Positions 53,003 through 63,600 of a stretch of DNA of 64,000 nt are shown one piece after another. Under the pieces are notes generated by a model. That model was given only the letters and a program-made list of their open reading frames with translations. It had not been told where the DNA came from and did no database searches. Origin of the DNA: Aphrocallistes beatrix (Eukaryota; Porifera; Hexactinellida; Sceptrulophora; Aphrocallistidae); assembly GCA_963281255.1 (NCBI GenBank), contig OY725491.1:248001-312000 (forward strand). Direction: 5' to 3'. Positions within the stretch are counted from its first letter, which is position 1. Each line of letters opens with the position of its first letter. The translations under genes were made by a program, and so were the position numbers.

Positions 53003-53168
53003 CAGGGTAGGTTGAGGCCTTGGTGCAAGTCAGCTTAATCACGGTGTAACCACCGAAAAAACATTGACCAAATATTGCCTACGCTGCAGCAGCCGACCCA
53101 AATCGTGATATAACTCCCAAAATTCACGGTGTAATTTTTACACCACGATCGCCCTTAAAAAAACCCTG
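53003..53168. repeat. hAT-like MITE revealed by comparison of duplicated blocks
   Basis: Starts CAGGGTAGG, ends AAACCCTG, flanked by GGCTAAGA/GACTAAGA. The paralogous block at about 55815-55835 reads straight through (AAGGGGTCTAAGAGGTAG), the empty site. 53200-53760 downstream is unassigned repeat-like DNA with GACGTCAT motifs. Confidence 0.75.
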
Positions 53169-54161
53169 GACTAAGAGGTATAAAATATTTTCAGGGAGTG
53201 CTAATCCTCCTTGAGGGGGTGGATAAATCCTGATGTCACATGTCACGGATCATCACCATTGTACTTGTGTATATCTTTAACGAATTGATTGAAGAAACTA
53301 CCAATCTCAGAAAGCTGATTTTTGGAATGTGGGAGTCTTTTGGCTATGCTCCACTAATTTCTGAGCTCAGACGAAATTGTCGACTCATCATGGAATTATG
53401 ACGTCATTGTCACTTTTTCTACTATTAGAAATTTCAGCTTTTCGACCATAACTCAGTCATTTTAAGTGATAAAAGTGATAAAATGAAATTTTAATAGAAT
53501 GTGTATATTAATATACCTCGCATATGATGCAACTATCGTCAAAAATGATGACTCTGTTATGACGTCATCATTACGCATCAAAGTTTTAAAAATTGATTAA
53601 TTAGGCGATTTTCGTGCGATATCGATTGCAACTGTAGCACATACACATTTATATATGTTATCTCCCTTATAAATAATCAATGTGACCCCAGGCGCCTCCG
53701 GCGGACACAAAATGTCCGCCAGCCGCGCAGCGCAAACAAGCGAAGCGCGCTTGTGTTTACTAACTAGCAATATCAGTTTTCTAATTGCTATTATTTCAGA
53801 ACTGACAATTGAGTATTTTAACGACAGATCTCGTATGAGTATTTCATTGGTAATCCACCCTATTAAGCGGAGTGGATACGTATTACCGTTTTAATGTTAA
53901 CTGAACTCTCTATTACATCTAGCGGCTGTAGTAGTTGCGTATATCAAGCAATGAATGAATAACTCTTTCGTAGTATCCATTATACATAGTACAATGAATT
54001 CTAGAAGGTTAAAGCATGACCTAAGTATGTGTATTGTATTAGAGCTTAGTATCTTAATTTTCTAGTGCGTTAATGCATGGAATCAAGCATAAGCAGAAAA
54101 GTAATATATTTTTTCTTCCATGTTGTTCTATGTCATTAGTGAGTGTCCAGATAGGCTGTAT

Positions 54162-54228
54162 GGCATATGCTATTAGAAATGGAAATGAATTTCCTATATA
54201 AGGAGATATTCAGACAGATATACATGAT
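54162..54228 (+). promoter_or_regulatory. Conserved core promoter of EGF gene 3
   Basis: Same block, with TATATAAG at 54195-54202. Confidence 0.7.
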
Positions 54229-54279
54229 TATTAGGCTAGGCTTGCTCTAAACTTCTCCATTATCCACCAATCCTTCGCT

Positions 54280-55083
54280 ATGCTTCATCCAATCATATTC
54301 CTGATAATGTTACTCTCACTATTCCTGCCATTTAGTAGACAGCAGCTTATGATTGCTGATGTGTGTAACTCGTCTACTCCTTTTAGGTTTAGGTACAATA
54401 ATGCCGGATTCGAAATATGCCAGCTTATAGCTGGAAATCCGAATACATATGAATTCATACCAGTCTGTGGTGACTCTTCTTTTTATTCCTGTGCTAACTG
54501 TAATTTGACCTGTCAAAACGGTGGTACATGTGTAACGGAATCTTCATTTAGTATGTGTCTCTGTCTACAGAACTGGGGAGGTACGACATGTGAGACTCGA
54601 GTGAATGATTGCGTGTTGAATACAGCCTGTTTGACAGATAACATACCATTTACTCAATGTATTCGTTCTATGCCATACGAAGAACCATATTTTCAAGACA
54701 TATGTCAACTTTCCAGATTAAATTGTCATCCATCTTCTTGTTCTTTGACCTGCCAGAATAATGGGACATGTATTACAGAAACAATCCGAGGGAATACTAC
54801 GGAATTTTGTTTTTGTGCGAATGGATATACTGGGACTCTTTGTAATCTTACGAGAACTCCTTTCAATGAATCGACTCTTTGTAGTGCTAGTTCTAATGTA
54901 CCTACTGTTTCGAGTGCTGACTACACTGTACCTACAATTTGCAGTGCTGCTTCCAATGATTCCACTCTTTGCAGTGCTGGTTCCAATGATTCCACTCTTT
55001 GCAGTGCTGGTTACAATATATCAGCTCTGTGGACACTTATAGTATTAGTAGTATTTGCTCTCTACATTGTCTCTGTGATATGA
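54280..55083 (+). CDS. EGF gene 3: secreted two-EGF protein with expanded stalk
   Basis: Intronless, 267 residues. Signal peptide MLHPIIFLIMLLSLFLPFSR, two EGF-like domains (CNLTCQNGGTCV/MCLCLQNWGGTTC and CSLTCQNNGTCI/CFCANGYTGTLCN) and the same hydrophobic end (WTLIVLVVFALYIVSVI). Unlike its relatives, the stalk before the tail is about 40 residues longer. It is made of about five decapeptide units related to STLCSAGSND (30-bp DNA repeats, about 54870-55020), each usually bringing one more cysteine. The frame at 54761-55042 in the next register is a shadow of this repeat. Confidence 0.85.
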   Translation: MLHPIIFLIMLLSLFLPFSRQQLMIADVCNSSTPFRFRYNNAGFEICQLIAGNPNTYEFIPVCGDSSFYSCANCNLTCQNGGTCVTESSFSMCLCLQNWGGTTCETRVNDCVLNTACLTDNIPFTQCIRSMPYEEPYFQDICQLSRLNCHPSSCSLTCQNNGTCITETIRGNTTEFCFCANGYTGTLCNLTRTPFNESTLCSASSNVPTVSSADYTVPTICSAASNDSTLCSAGSNDSTLCSAGYNISALWTLIVLVVFALYIVSVI

Positions 55084-55292
55084 TTATGATGTTTAACGTT
55101 ATGTTTGAGATAGAATATTCTTTTTTTAGATAGAATATTAGAATACAAGTATCTTGTTGTTACTAGATAGGATATTTTTTGTTTATTAACTCTACTGTTA
55201 TTCTATTCTTACTTCATTATTTGTATTATTACATATATAGAGATTAAACTGTTTTCCTGTAAATATTTTCACACATGGCACCAACTTAGATA

Positions 55293-55477
55293 CAGTCGAC
55301 TCCGCTTAATAGAGCCACATCGGTCAGAGGACATTTTGCCCCGATTAAGTGGAGAACCCTGTTATAACCGAAAATATTTTATATTAGCTCCTTCGTGTGA
55401 AACTATTTCGGTCCTGCCAAAAGTGGGCCAATTAAGCGACCCAATTGAACAGTGACCCTATTAAGCGGAGTCGACTG
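55293..55477. repeat. pogo-like MITE, CAGTCGACTCCGC family
   Basis: TA-flanked copy downstream of EGF gene 3. See 52452. Confidence 0.85.
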
Positions 55478-55651
55478 TATGTATGCACTCCCTATCGAAC
55501 GTATCCCTACACCCAATATTTTCCATTCAAATAGCATAATCATAATCAATTAATGAAGTCGATAATATTTAATGAGTAATTGGAGCGATAAATTTGACTT
55601 CAACACGTTCCAATTTCTCACCTTAAAAGCTTTAACTTAAAATCCATCAAT

Positions 55652-55762
55652 GTATTATGTAACTCATTTCCAATTAAGTCATTTTGGGCGGGGAAACCTT
55701 CGAATGCGGGGTGCAAGCTATAAATAGGATGGACCCCATATTATTGGCGAGTCTTAATTAGT
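55652..55762 (+). repeat. GGGCGGGG/CTATAAATAG repeat in the duplicated block
   Basis: Paralogue of 52827-52940. A further, more diverged copy is at about 56517-56612. Confidence 0.75.
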
Positions 55763-56032
55763 CCCAATCGAGCTTAAATATTTTCAACATTTGCTACCCT
55801 ATGCCTTATGGGTTGAATCTCAAGGGGTCTAAGAGGTAGAAAATATTTTCAAGGGAGTGCTAATCCTCTTTGAGCGGGTAGCTAATTCCTGAAGCCACAT
55901 GTCACGGGACATCACCATTGTATATGATGGTGTTGGTGCTACCTCTTAATGAGTCCCCGAGATGAAGTGAAACACTTCCATTACAGCCCATGGGTTCGAG
56001 CCATGTTCCTTCTTCCCAACGACACTCTAGCT

Positions 56033-56184
56033 CAGCCGTTTTCAACCTTTTTGGGCAGTGGAGCCCTTAAAAACTTTCCTATATTATGTGAACCCCCTCC
56101 TACTAACCGTAACACAAAATTTCGAACCCTGTGATATCTTCTGTGGACCACTAAAGGGTCCATGGACCAAGTTGGGAACCACTG
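56033..56184 (+). repeat. hAT-like MITE, CAGCGGTTTTCAAC family
   Basis: Starts CAGCCGTTTTCAACC, ends GTTGGGAACCACTG, flanked by the 8-bp duplication CTCTAGCT/TTCTAGCT. Confidence 0.85.
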
Positions 56185-56407
56185 TTCTAGCTCATAACAC
56201 GAGATTGTATATTTTGATTAGAAAATGTGTATAATTTTGATTAGAAAACCAATATAGAACTTTGATCAGAAATATGCAATTTGTATTTATTATTATTGAA
56301 ACTCCACATTTCTGATCAAAGTTCTATATTGTTTTTCTGTTCAAATTCTATATATTTTCTGATCAAAATATACAGTCTCTCATAACACTAACTCAATTTA
56401 TTTTACA

Positions 56408-58150
56408 CTACTGCTGGTTGATGAATTAATGCATTAGGTGAATAATGATAAGACTTCTCGGTTGTCATAGAAAAAAGATAATACTTCACTTAATAATTAT
56501 CCGCGCTTACCACAGGAATGTGTTGCGTCATTTCCGGTTTAAGCCATTTTCAATGGGGAAGCCTTTTACTATAAATAGAAAATACTCCAAGGCAACGAAG
56601 GGTTTTAACTTACAGATATCATCCTTAGTACCGTCTAATGGTCTCAAGTATCAAGTATAGTACTACAAGTATGTTATATGTCATTCCTACTATAGCAGTT
56701 TCATAGTTGTTCGTTTCTTATGTCACGCTGAGCTGTTTGTTTGTTCCAAATTTTGATGAAATCATTGAAATAAAATCATCCGTCTTCAGATCAAATATAA
56801 TTTGGATGCATTAATAATATCCATTTATATAGCGCAGATTCCATATTAATATGTTCAAGTGCGCTGTACAATAGAACAGAGTTCAACTTGTGGTAAAATG
56901 TTTCATTTTTTCTCGTTTCTGACTCGCTCTTTTCACTGATAACTGTAACTTTTACAATAATGGCAGAATAGGATATGCGAATGAAACATTTCAAACTCTA
57001 AGAATTTATTCCGCTCTGTGGAAACCATTTTATACCTGTGACTACTGTCTTGAAATTGTTTGGAATGGAAGCTTAAGTTGCTTCCACAAACAAACTGCTT
57101 TTGAGTTCATATAATGCTTACTAACTAGCGATCTGAGTTTTTAATTATTTCAAAACTGACAATTACTCAAAATTTGAAACTAAAATAATGAAACAATATT
57201 TGATATTTCGCTTAGGGACTGAGCAATGTTGGAGTATATAACATGAGCAACCTTTTAACCACTTTTGGGCATAGAATCTGCACTAATGTTTGAGATTTTA
57301 AATAACTCATTAATTGAATAATTCATAATTCTTCATCTTTCAATGGATTAGTCAACTTAGCGACAGATCTTGTATTTCACTGGTAATCCAAAGGTATTAC
57401 AGTTCTAAATGAATCAATGTCAACTGGAGTTCTCTATTACGTCTAGCAGCTGTAGTAGCTGCGTATATTGACCAATGAATGAATAGCTCTTAGTATCCAT
57501 TATACATAGTACAATGATCTAGATTGTTAAAGTGATTTAAACGTATTCCATTACCTAAGTCTATGTATTGTATTATAGCTTAGTATCCAATTTTCTAGAT
57601 TGTTAATGATGAGTGAATCCACGCTATTACTTTTCTGCTTATTTGATTCATTATGCTCCTTATTGTATGTAAATTTGTAAGTTTGGTTGACTGAATAAGT
57701 TCACAATTAAGGTTCAACTCACAATTCAACAATCCTTTGCTCCCTAATAGCACCTGGACATCCCAGTTACGGTTATGAAATGGTCTATTTTTTATCAAAA
57801 AATGGTATATTTATAGTTTTCTACCGAACACCAAAGCTTTGGGGATTTATTTGATACGAATGCCTGCTTGGTTCAATAACTTGAAAGTGGATTTTTGTAA
57901 AAATTCCAACTTAAAATCCTTCAACCATCATAACTCTAATAAGTTTTACAATTTTTCTGCCGCCAATATACGTGGAATTGCTCCCTCTTTCAAATGACTG
58001 TTGAGAATCGTTATAAAAACAGTTTTTTTAGGGGTTCACTCTAAAGCAAAAATATTCGACATCTAATTTTAACAGCCCAGTTTTTAATTTGCAGCACTCA
58101 CACATCTATTTGTATTACTGTAAATTCTATAAACCTGAAATTTGATTGGC
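56408..58150 (+). repeat. Duplicated intergenic block without its own EGF gene
   Basis: Matches 46478-46680 and 47180-47800 in order, that is, the flank that elsewhere precedes an EGF gene. Here the gene is missing: after about 57850 the similarity fades and transposons follow (58156, 58611). No coding region seen. Confidence 0.7.
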
Positions 58151-58155
58151 TGATA

Positions 58156-58560
58156 CACTGCCTGGCCAAAAGTATTGGAACACCATATTGCTCTCCATCA
58201 TATGTAACACTAAATGGGTCTAGCTATGGTCGCCAATCAATTAAAACCACCAAGGTTAATGAAATCTAACATCAATTTCGAATTATACACACTCGAATAA
58301 ATCAATCTAGAATGTTCCTATAGATAATCCTTTCCAAAGCACAGTTGCTAGTACCTGTATCACCTTATGCCACTTGCCACCATTATATATTATGGGAACA
58401 AGTGGATCAAAGTGGCACAAGCGATATTAATTCCTTTTAGGCATAATTGATGAATAGAAAACTTCTAAACTGAGTAATTCGAGTGTGTACGTAGATTTGA
58501 ATTTGATATCTGATTTTCAGTTGTCGTGATTTTAATGAATTGGCCTCCAGCTAGTGCATT
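58156..58560. repeat. Tc1/mariner-like MITE
   Basis: TA then CACTGCCTGGCCAAAAGTAT, a classic Tc1-type terminus. The internal inverted parts around GTGGCACAAG and GCCACTTG resemble 62324. The right end is not sharply defined. Confidence 0.65.
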
Positions 58561-58610
58561 AGAATCCTATAATATAAGGGATTACAATCAAAACCGGTGG
58601 TTTCTTACTA

Positions 58611-58941
58611 CAGTACACCTTCGATAGTCCGAACCTTGCCAATCCGAACCCTCGCTAATTCGAACACTTCATTCTTAAAATCCGAACACCCAAAATATAA
58701 TTTTATTCGCCTCTATGATTTGATAAACGTTTATAAACTTAAATCTATCAATAAGATTGTGAAACCTTATTAAATATGCAATCACAGCGAAATAATATCC
58801 TTAATATTCTAACAACACAAATTTATTATAATTAATGCCCCATTGAATTAGTGTTATTTCACTAATCGGAACAAATTCGTTAATCCGAATGTTTTTTTCG
58901 ATCATTGGAACAGAGCTGTTCGGATTAGCGAGGGTGTACTG
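58611..58941. repeat. pogo-like MITE, CAGTACACCTTCG family
   Basis: TA-flanked, with ends CAGTACACCTTCGATAGTCC and GGATTAGCGAGGGTGTACTG. A right-end fragment is at 42756-42792. Confidence 0.85.
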
Positions 58942-59199
58942 TATCGTTTTTCTTTTTGTTTGAACCTAAAAATGGTTCTAACTGTAGTTCATATTCTCTA
59001 TGTACCCATTAACCATAATGCAAATTTTATATCTTGTAGTAAAATCCAGTTTCGAACTTTGAGAGATTAGAATAAAGCTGACTTGATTTCACACGTACAT
59101 TTGTATCCTCCTTTAACAATACGACAATTCTACTAAGCTGAATACCTTTTCTTCTATGTTGTTCTGTGTCATTTTCTAGTATCCAAATTTAAGGTAGGA

Positions 59200-59265
59200 A
59201 GGATGTGTCATATGCTGCTATAAATAGAAATGAATTCCTATAAAAGGAGATGTTGAACAGTGAGA
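59200..59265 (+). promoter_or_regulatory. Conserved core promoter of EGF gene 4
   Basis: CATATGCTGCTATAAATAG, then TATAAAAG at 59239-59246 and GAGATGTTGAACAGTGAG. The ATG at 59250 would sit at or before the transcription start, so 59298 is preferred. Confidence 0.7.
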
Positions 59266-59297
59266 TTATCTTCTTCAAAACTTCAGCTCAACCAATC

Positions 59298-60017
59298 ATG
59301 ATTAGTAGGCTAGTTCTTGCTCCAATCTTCTTCATTCTCCTCGGTTTCACTCACGGGCAAATAGCCGATGTGTGTAATGTCACCAATGTAGGGGATTTCA
59401 ATTTTAGGGGAAATGACATTTTTGTCTGTGAGAGAACTGGTTTGTTCCCCTTGACGTATGAATTTGTCCCCGTGTGCTCTTCTGACCTATATTCTTGTGT
59501 TGACTGTGATCTCAGCTGTCAGAATGGAGGCGTATGCGTGAATAGTTTCTTTAGTTTTTTTGACCAATGTCTTTGCCAGGAAAATTGGGGTGGCGATACC
59601 TGTGAAATTTCCGTCAGCGGGTGTGAGAAAGATTCGGTCTGTGTGCTGGAAAATGTCGTAACTGTCACATGTAAACAATCTTCTCCATCTCAGAGAGGTT
59701 ACTTCGTGCAAAGGTGTCAAATGCCAGGTGTGAACTGTAACCCATCTAGTTGCGAAACTACATGTCGAAATGGTGGGAGGTGCATTACTAGAGAATCTAC
59801 ATTCTTTTTTCTTTCTTCAACAGTGGAAGAGTGTCTTTGCACTCCTGGATATTTCGGCTCCACCTGTTCATTCAGCGACTCAACCACCTCAAACGTATCG
59901 AGCCTGTGCAGTACCATTGACATCTCCTTCGGAACAAGTGCTGGCTACAAAGCAACAGCTACCTCGGCTTTACTCGCAGCAGCAATCCTCTGCCTATACC
60001 TCACCTCTCTCATCTAA
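59298..60017 (+). CDS. EGF gene 4: divergent secreted two-EGF, GPI-tailed protein
   Basis: Intronless, 239 residues. Signal peptide MISRLVLAPIFFILLGFTHG; EGF-like domain 1 CDLSCQNGGVCV/CLCQENWGGDTC; linker with CQMPGVNCNPSSC, as in the other genes; EGF-like domain 2 CETTCRNGGRCI/CLCTPGYFGSTC; Ser/Thr-rich stalk; hydrophobic end TSALLAAAILCLYLTSLI without following residues (GPI type). It forms a second subfamily with the decayed copy at 51066, differing from genes 1-3 and 5 in signal peptide, promoter detail and most linker residues. Confidence 0.85.
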   Translation: MISRLVLAPIFFILLGFTHGQIADVCNVTNVGDFNFRGNDIFVCERTGLFPLTYEFVPVCSSDLYSCVDCDLSCQNGGVCVNSFFSFFDQCLCQENWGGDTCEISVSGCEKDSVCVLENVVTVTCKQSSPSQRGYFVQRCQMPGVNCNPSSCETTCRNGGRCITRESTFFFLSSTVEECLCTPGYFGSTCSFSDSTTSNVSSLCSTIDISFGTSAGYKATATSALLAAAILCLYLTSLI

Positions 60018-60739
60018 CATCTGTCTTTCACTACTTTACTTCTTTACTAGCTATTTACTAGCTTTTTACTACCCTTTACTACCCTTTACTATTTTCATCA
60101 GCTTTAGGTTATCTTGGTAATAATGATTTTTATTATTTCCAGTAGTTGTGTGGAGTGTTTATTATAATATTAAAGTTTTGTGTTACTAATGTGTTTACTC
60201 AATAGACTGGATATAAGGTTATAAAATGTCACACTCGATTTAACATAGGAAAAGCAGTTCAATCTATTTCCCGCATAGATAAGCGTGAATAGATTTGTAT
60301 CATTGAGTTAACTGTTCTCTAAAATACAATTCAGATAACTTAAGTAGAAGAAAGTTCCTTCACAGAAGAGGAGAGTATGCATTTGCTATTTACGAAGCTA
60401 ATCCACAAATTTCTTGTGTTAACCTCAAAAATGTAGGAGCATATTTCCATCCATCGAATCGTACCCGACCCTTAAATATCATCGTATTTTTTGCTATCCC
60501 ATAGAATAAAGTTTTACAGCAGAATTTTCCTATTCCATTTATCCAATGACACGCATGGTTATATTCATTGAAAAGCCTCTTATTTCTGAAATAATAATTT
60601 TCTATGGTTGAAATCAGGTTAACAATTAATGATCGCACTGGCTTCTATTCGAAGATATAAGGTATATATGTATTAATATGCTGCTGCCATTAATTATTAA
60701 TATGAAATTATTGTAAAATTTCAGAGGAAAAAAGGTATA

Positions 60740-60911
60740 CAGTAGAACTCAGTTAGTACGTACCCCTCCGGGAAGTGGAAAAAGTACGTACTATCCGTAA
60801 GTACTTACTAACCGAGTTGATATTACATAGGAATCTATATAATAAATGAATACTGGGAAAGAGAAATGAGTACGTACTAAGCCGAAGTAAGTTGTATCCC
60901 GAGTTCTACCG
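60740..60911. repeat. pogo-like MITE, CAGTAGAACTCAG family, copy 2
   Basis: Ends CAGTAGAACTCAGTTAGTAC and GAGTTCTACCG, with a TA target site. 60018-60739 and 60912-61405 show no other feature. Confidence 0.85.
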
Positions 60912-61405
60912 TATATTAAATCTTGAAATATTGACCTTATTATTAATAAAGCCTACCATCTTCAGTTAATAAGGCATATCGATATTTCTTTGGAAGCATT
61001 TCCAATGGAAATATAGAGATGATATCTGTGTATAGTCAAGCAAAACCTATTTATTCATGAATTTCGTTTTCCTAAATGCTTACTGAGTTATTTCATAGCA
61101 TTCACTTAATCCATTAAGGAGTCTAGCTCCTGGATTGTGATTATGATGGCTGGCACGAGTTCATTCACGTAAAACCTTTTTACATTGAATGTATTGAATA
61201 GAAACCGAATGTATAGAATATAATATTTGAAATAAATTATGGCTAATACAAATTTATGGTATCTAAATTTGAATGGAATATTTGGGTGTACGCAATAATG
61301 TGAATTCTTTTTGTTTAGTTAAATTGCATTATAAACTCGAGGAATGTATAAATAGAATGGAATTCTATATATTTGCATATATTACAATACGATCAATCCT
61401 TCGCT

Positions 61406-62092
61406 ATGTTCCATCCAATCATATTCCTGATGTTTCTCTCACTTTTCCTGCCGTTTAGTAGGCAGCAGTTTGTGGTTACTGATGTATGTAACTCAACTAC
61501 TTTATTTGGGTTTAGGTACATTAATAACAGATTTGAAGTATGTCAGGGAGCTGGAAATCCGACTACATATGAATTTGTACCAATCTGTGAGTCCGCTACT
61601 TCCGCTACTTACTCATGTACTAACTGTAGTTTGACCTGTCAAAACGGTGGTACATGTGTAACAGTAACTGGATTTAGTTTATGTCTCTGTCCACAGAATT
61701 GGGGAGGTTCGACATGTAATACTCGAGTTGATAATTGCGTTTTAGGTACAGCCTGTTTAACAGATAACATTCCATTTCGTCAATGTATTTCTTCTGTTCC
61801 ATACGGAGAAACATATTTCCAAGACAACTGTCAACTTCCCGGAGTAAATTGTAATCCATCTTCTTGTTCTTTGACCTGTCTGAATAATGGAACATGTATT
61901 ACACAAACAGTCCAAGGTAATACTAGGGAATTTTGTCAATGTGCGAATGGATATAATGTAACAACTCTCTGTGATACTATGATAACTCCTTTCAATGAAT
62001 CCACTCTTTGCAGTGCTGGTTACAATGTATCTGCTCTGTGGACACTAATAACATTATCAGTATTTGCTCTCTACGTTATCTCTGTGATATGA
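61406..62092 (+). CDS. EGF gene 5: secreted two-EGF, GPI-tailed protein without the family promoter
   Basis: Intronless, 228 residues. Signal peptide MFHPIIFLMFLSLFLPFSR; EGF-like domains CSLTCQNGGTCV/LCLCPQNWGGSTC and CSLTCLNNGTCI/CQCANGYN; hydrophobic end WTLITLSVFALYVISVI. It is close to gene 2. The family similarity starts only about 15 bp before the ATG (TCAATCCTTCGCT). The TATA block found before genes 1-3 is absent and the upstream DNA is unrelated. In EGF-like domain 2, GYAGTLCD of the relatives reads GYNVTTLCD. Confidence 0.82.
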   Translation: MFHPIIFLMFLSLFLPFSRQQFVVTDVCNSTTLFGFRYINNRFEVCQGAGNPTTYEFVPICESATSATYSCTNCSLTCQNGGTCVTVTGFSLCLCPQNWGGSTCNTRVDNCVLGTACLTDNIPFRQCISSVPYGETYFQDNCQLPGVNCNPSSCSLTCLNNGTCITQTVQGNTREFCQCANGYNVTTLCDTMITPFNESTLCSAGYNVSALWTLITLSVFALYVISVI

Positions 62093-62323
62093 TAATGCTA
62101 GATGTTTAACGTTATGTCTGATATAATATTCCATTTTGTTTGCTGATGTAGTTGTAGTATCAGCCTTCTATTCTTCTGCTTCATTATTTGTATTATTACA
62201 TATATGTAGATTAAACTAATGCTAACACGTATGCTCATTAATTAAATAATGGGTGCCAAAGGGCGGGCAGGCCAAAAAATACCCTTTCAATAAGTTCTCT
62301 TTAAGTATAGAGGCTTGTTATAT

Positions 62324-62798
62324 AGTCTAACCGGGCAAAAGTATTTGAAATCCTTACTATTTCCATCATAACTAGTTATAAGTGGGTCTATTCTTGGAGA
62401 GATATGTAATCAAACTGTAACAGATACTGGAATTTCGATTTCAAATTCATATTCTACACATTCGAATTACTCAGGTTTGAAGCCTTCTATTGCTATATTC
62501 ATTCATAAGTAGAATTTGTATGTCACCTTGTGCCACTTTTCACTCCAATTACCATTATACATGATGACGAGGAGTGGCACAAAGTGGCACAGTTTGATGA
62601 ATCTTAACCTTAGAAGTGAATAAATCAATAGAAGGCATCTAACCTGAGTAATTCGAATGTGCAGAATATGAAATTGAAATCGAAATTATAATATCTGTAA
62701 CAGTTTGATTACATTTCACTCATGAATACACCCACTTTATCACTAATTATGATGGAAGATAGTAAGGATTTCAAATACTTCTGTCCGATTAGAGATAT
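62324..62798. repeat. Tc1/mariner-like palindromic MITE
   Basis: Long inverted repeat of about 200-bp arms: GGGCAAAAGTATTTGAAATC at left, GGATTTCAAATACTTCTGTC at right, meeting near GAGGAGTGGCACAAAG. 62799-63459 shows nothing recognisable. Confidence 0.8.
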
Positions 62799-63459
62799 AC
62801 AAATGGTGCTTTAATGTTCTTGTAATCCTATTTAAATATTCTACTGTCAACCCAACCTGAACTACTGATAGAACATGAACTAGTCGCTAAGAGTTAAATT
62901 ACAGCTCTTGTCTAGTGTATGATTGACTATGATTGATTAATAGTGACTGTTCAACAAACTTTGTAAGATTGTGCTAGATATTTGATCAGAGATAAATGTA
63001 CCATCCTGTACCAGTATAATGTACAAGTAATACAGTATCTTGTTTCAGCACATTCTGTACGAGTAATACAATGAATGCCAGTCACCCTCGTACTACATGC
63101 CAATTCGTGCTAAGTCAACAGAAAATCCTGCTTTTCATTGTGTTCTTACAAGTATCTCATCCAAAATACCATAGAAATCGTACATTTCATTTTATTATTT
63201 GGCATGGGTTGACTTAGTGCTTTTGTGTGAGTTGGTAGTTGGAAATACTAGTTAGGTAAGAATCCCTAACAGTGTAGATTACGTCTAGTGGGGGGATTCG
63301 ATCTAATTTTATGTGCATAAATAAAACGACGAAGATAAGATCCAAGCCACTATCAACTATATTCGTTTTATTGTATGTATTACATCAATTTTCTTTCATC
63401 TGAATTCTATAGGGTATTCTGTTCCTATTTGAGATATATGATTTGTTTACTATGTAATA

Positions 63460-63600
63460 CAGGCAGCCCTCGCCGTTCGCGAGTTTGCCATTCGCGGTTT
63501 CGACTATTCGCGGAAATTTTTTTGAGTCTTGTTTTGCTATTCGCGACTCGTTCCCTCTACTATTCGCGGTTTTTGTTACTCTCTTCAGTAGTTTCATGGG
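63460..63600 (+). repeat. Tigger/pogo-like element end
   Basis: TA then CAGGCAGCCCTCGCCGTTCG, with ATTCGCGG blocks repeated behind it. The right end was not found. A second related start (GCCGTTCGCGATTTTGCCAT) is cut by the window end at about 63979-64000. Confidence 0.65.

Noticed and set aside
54761-55042. Overlapping frame in EGF gene 3
   Set aside because: Out-of-register reading of the decapeptide-coding repeat.
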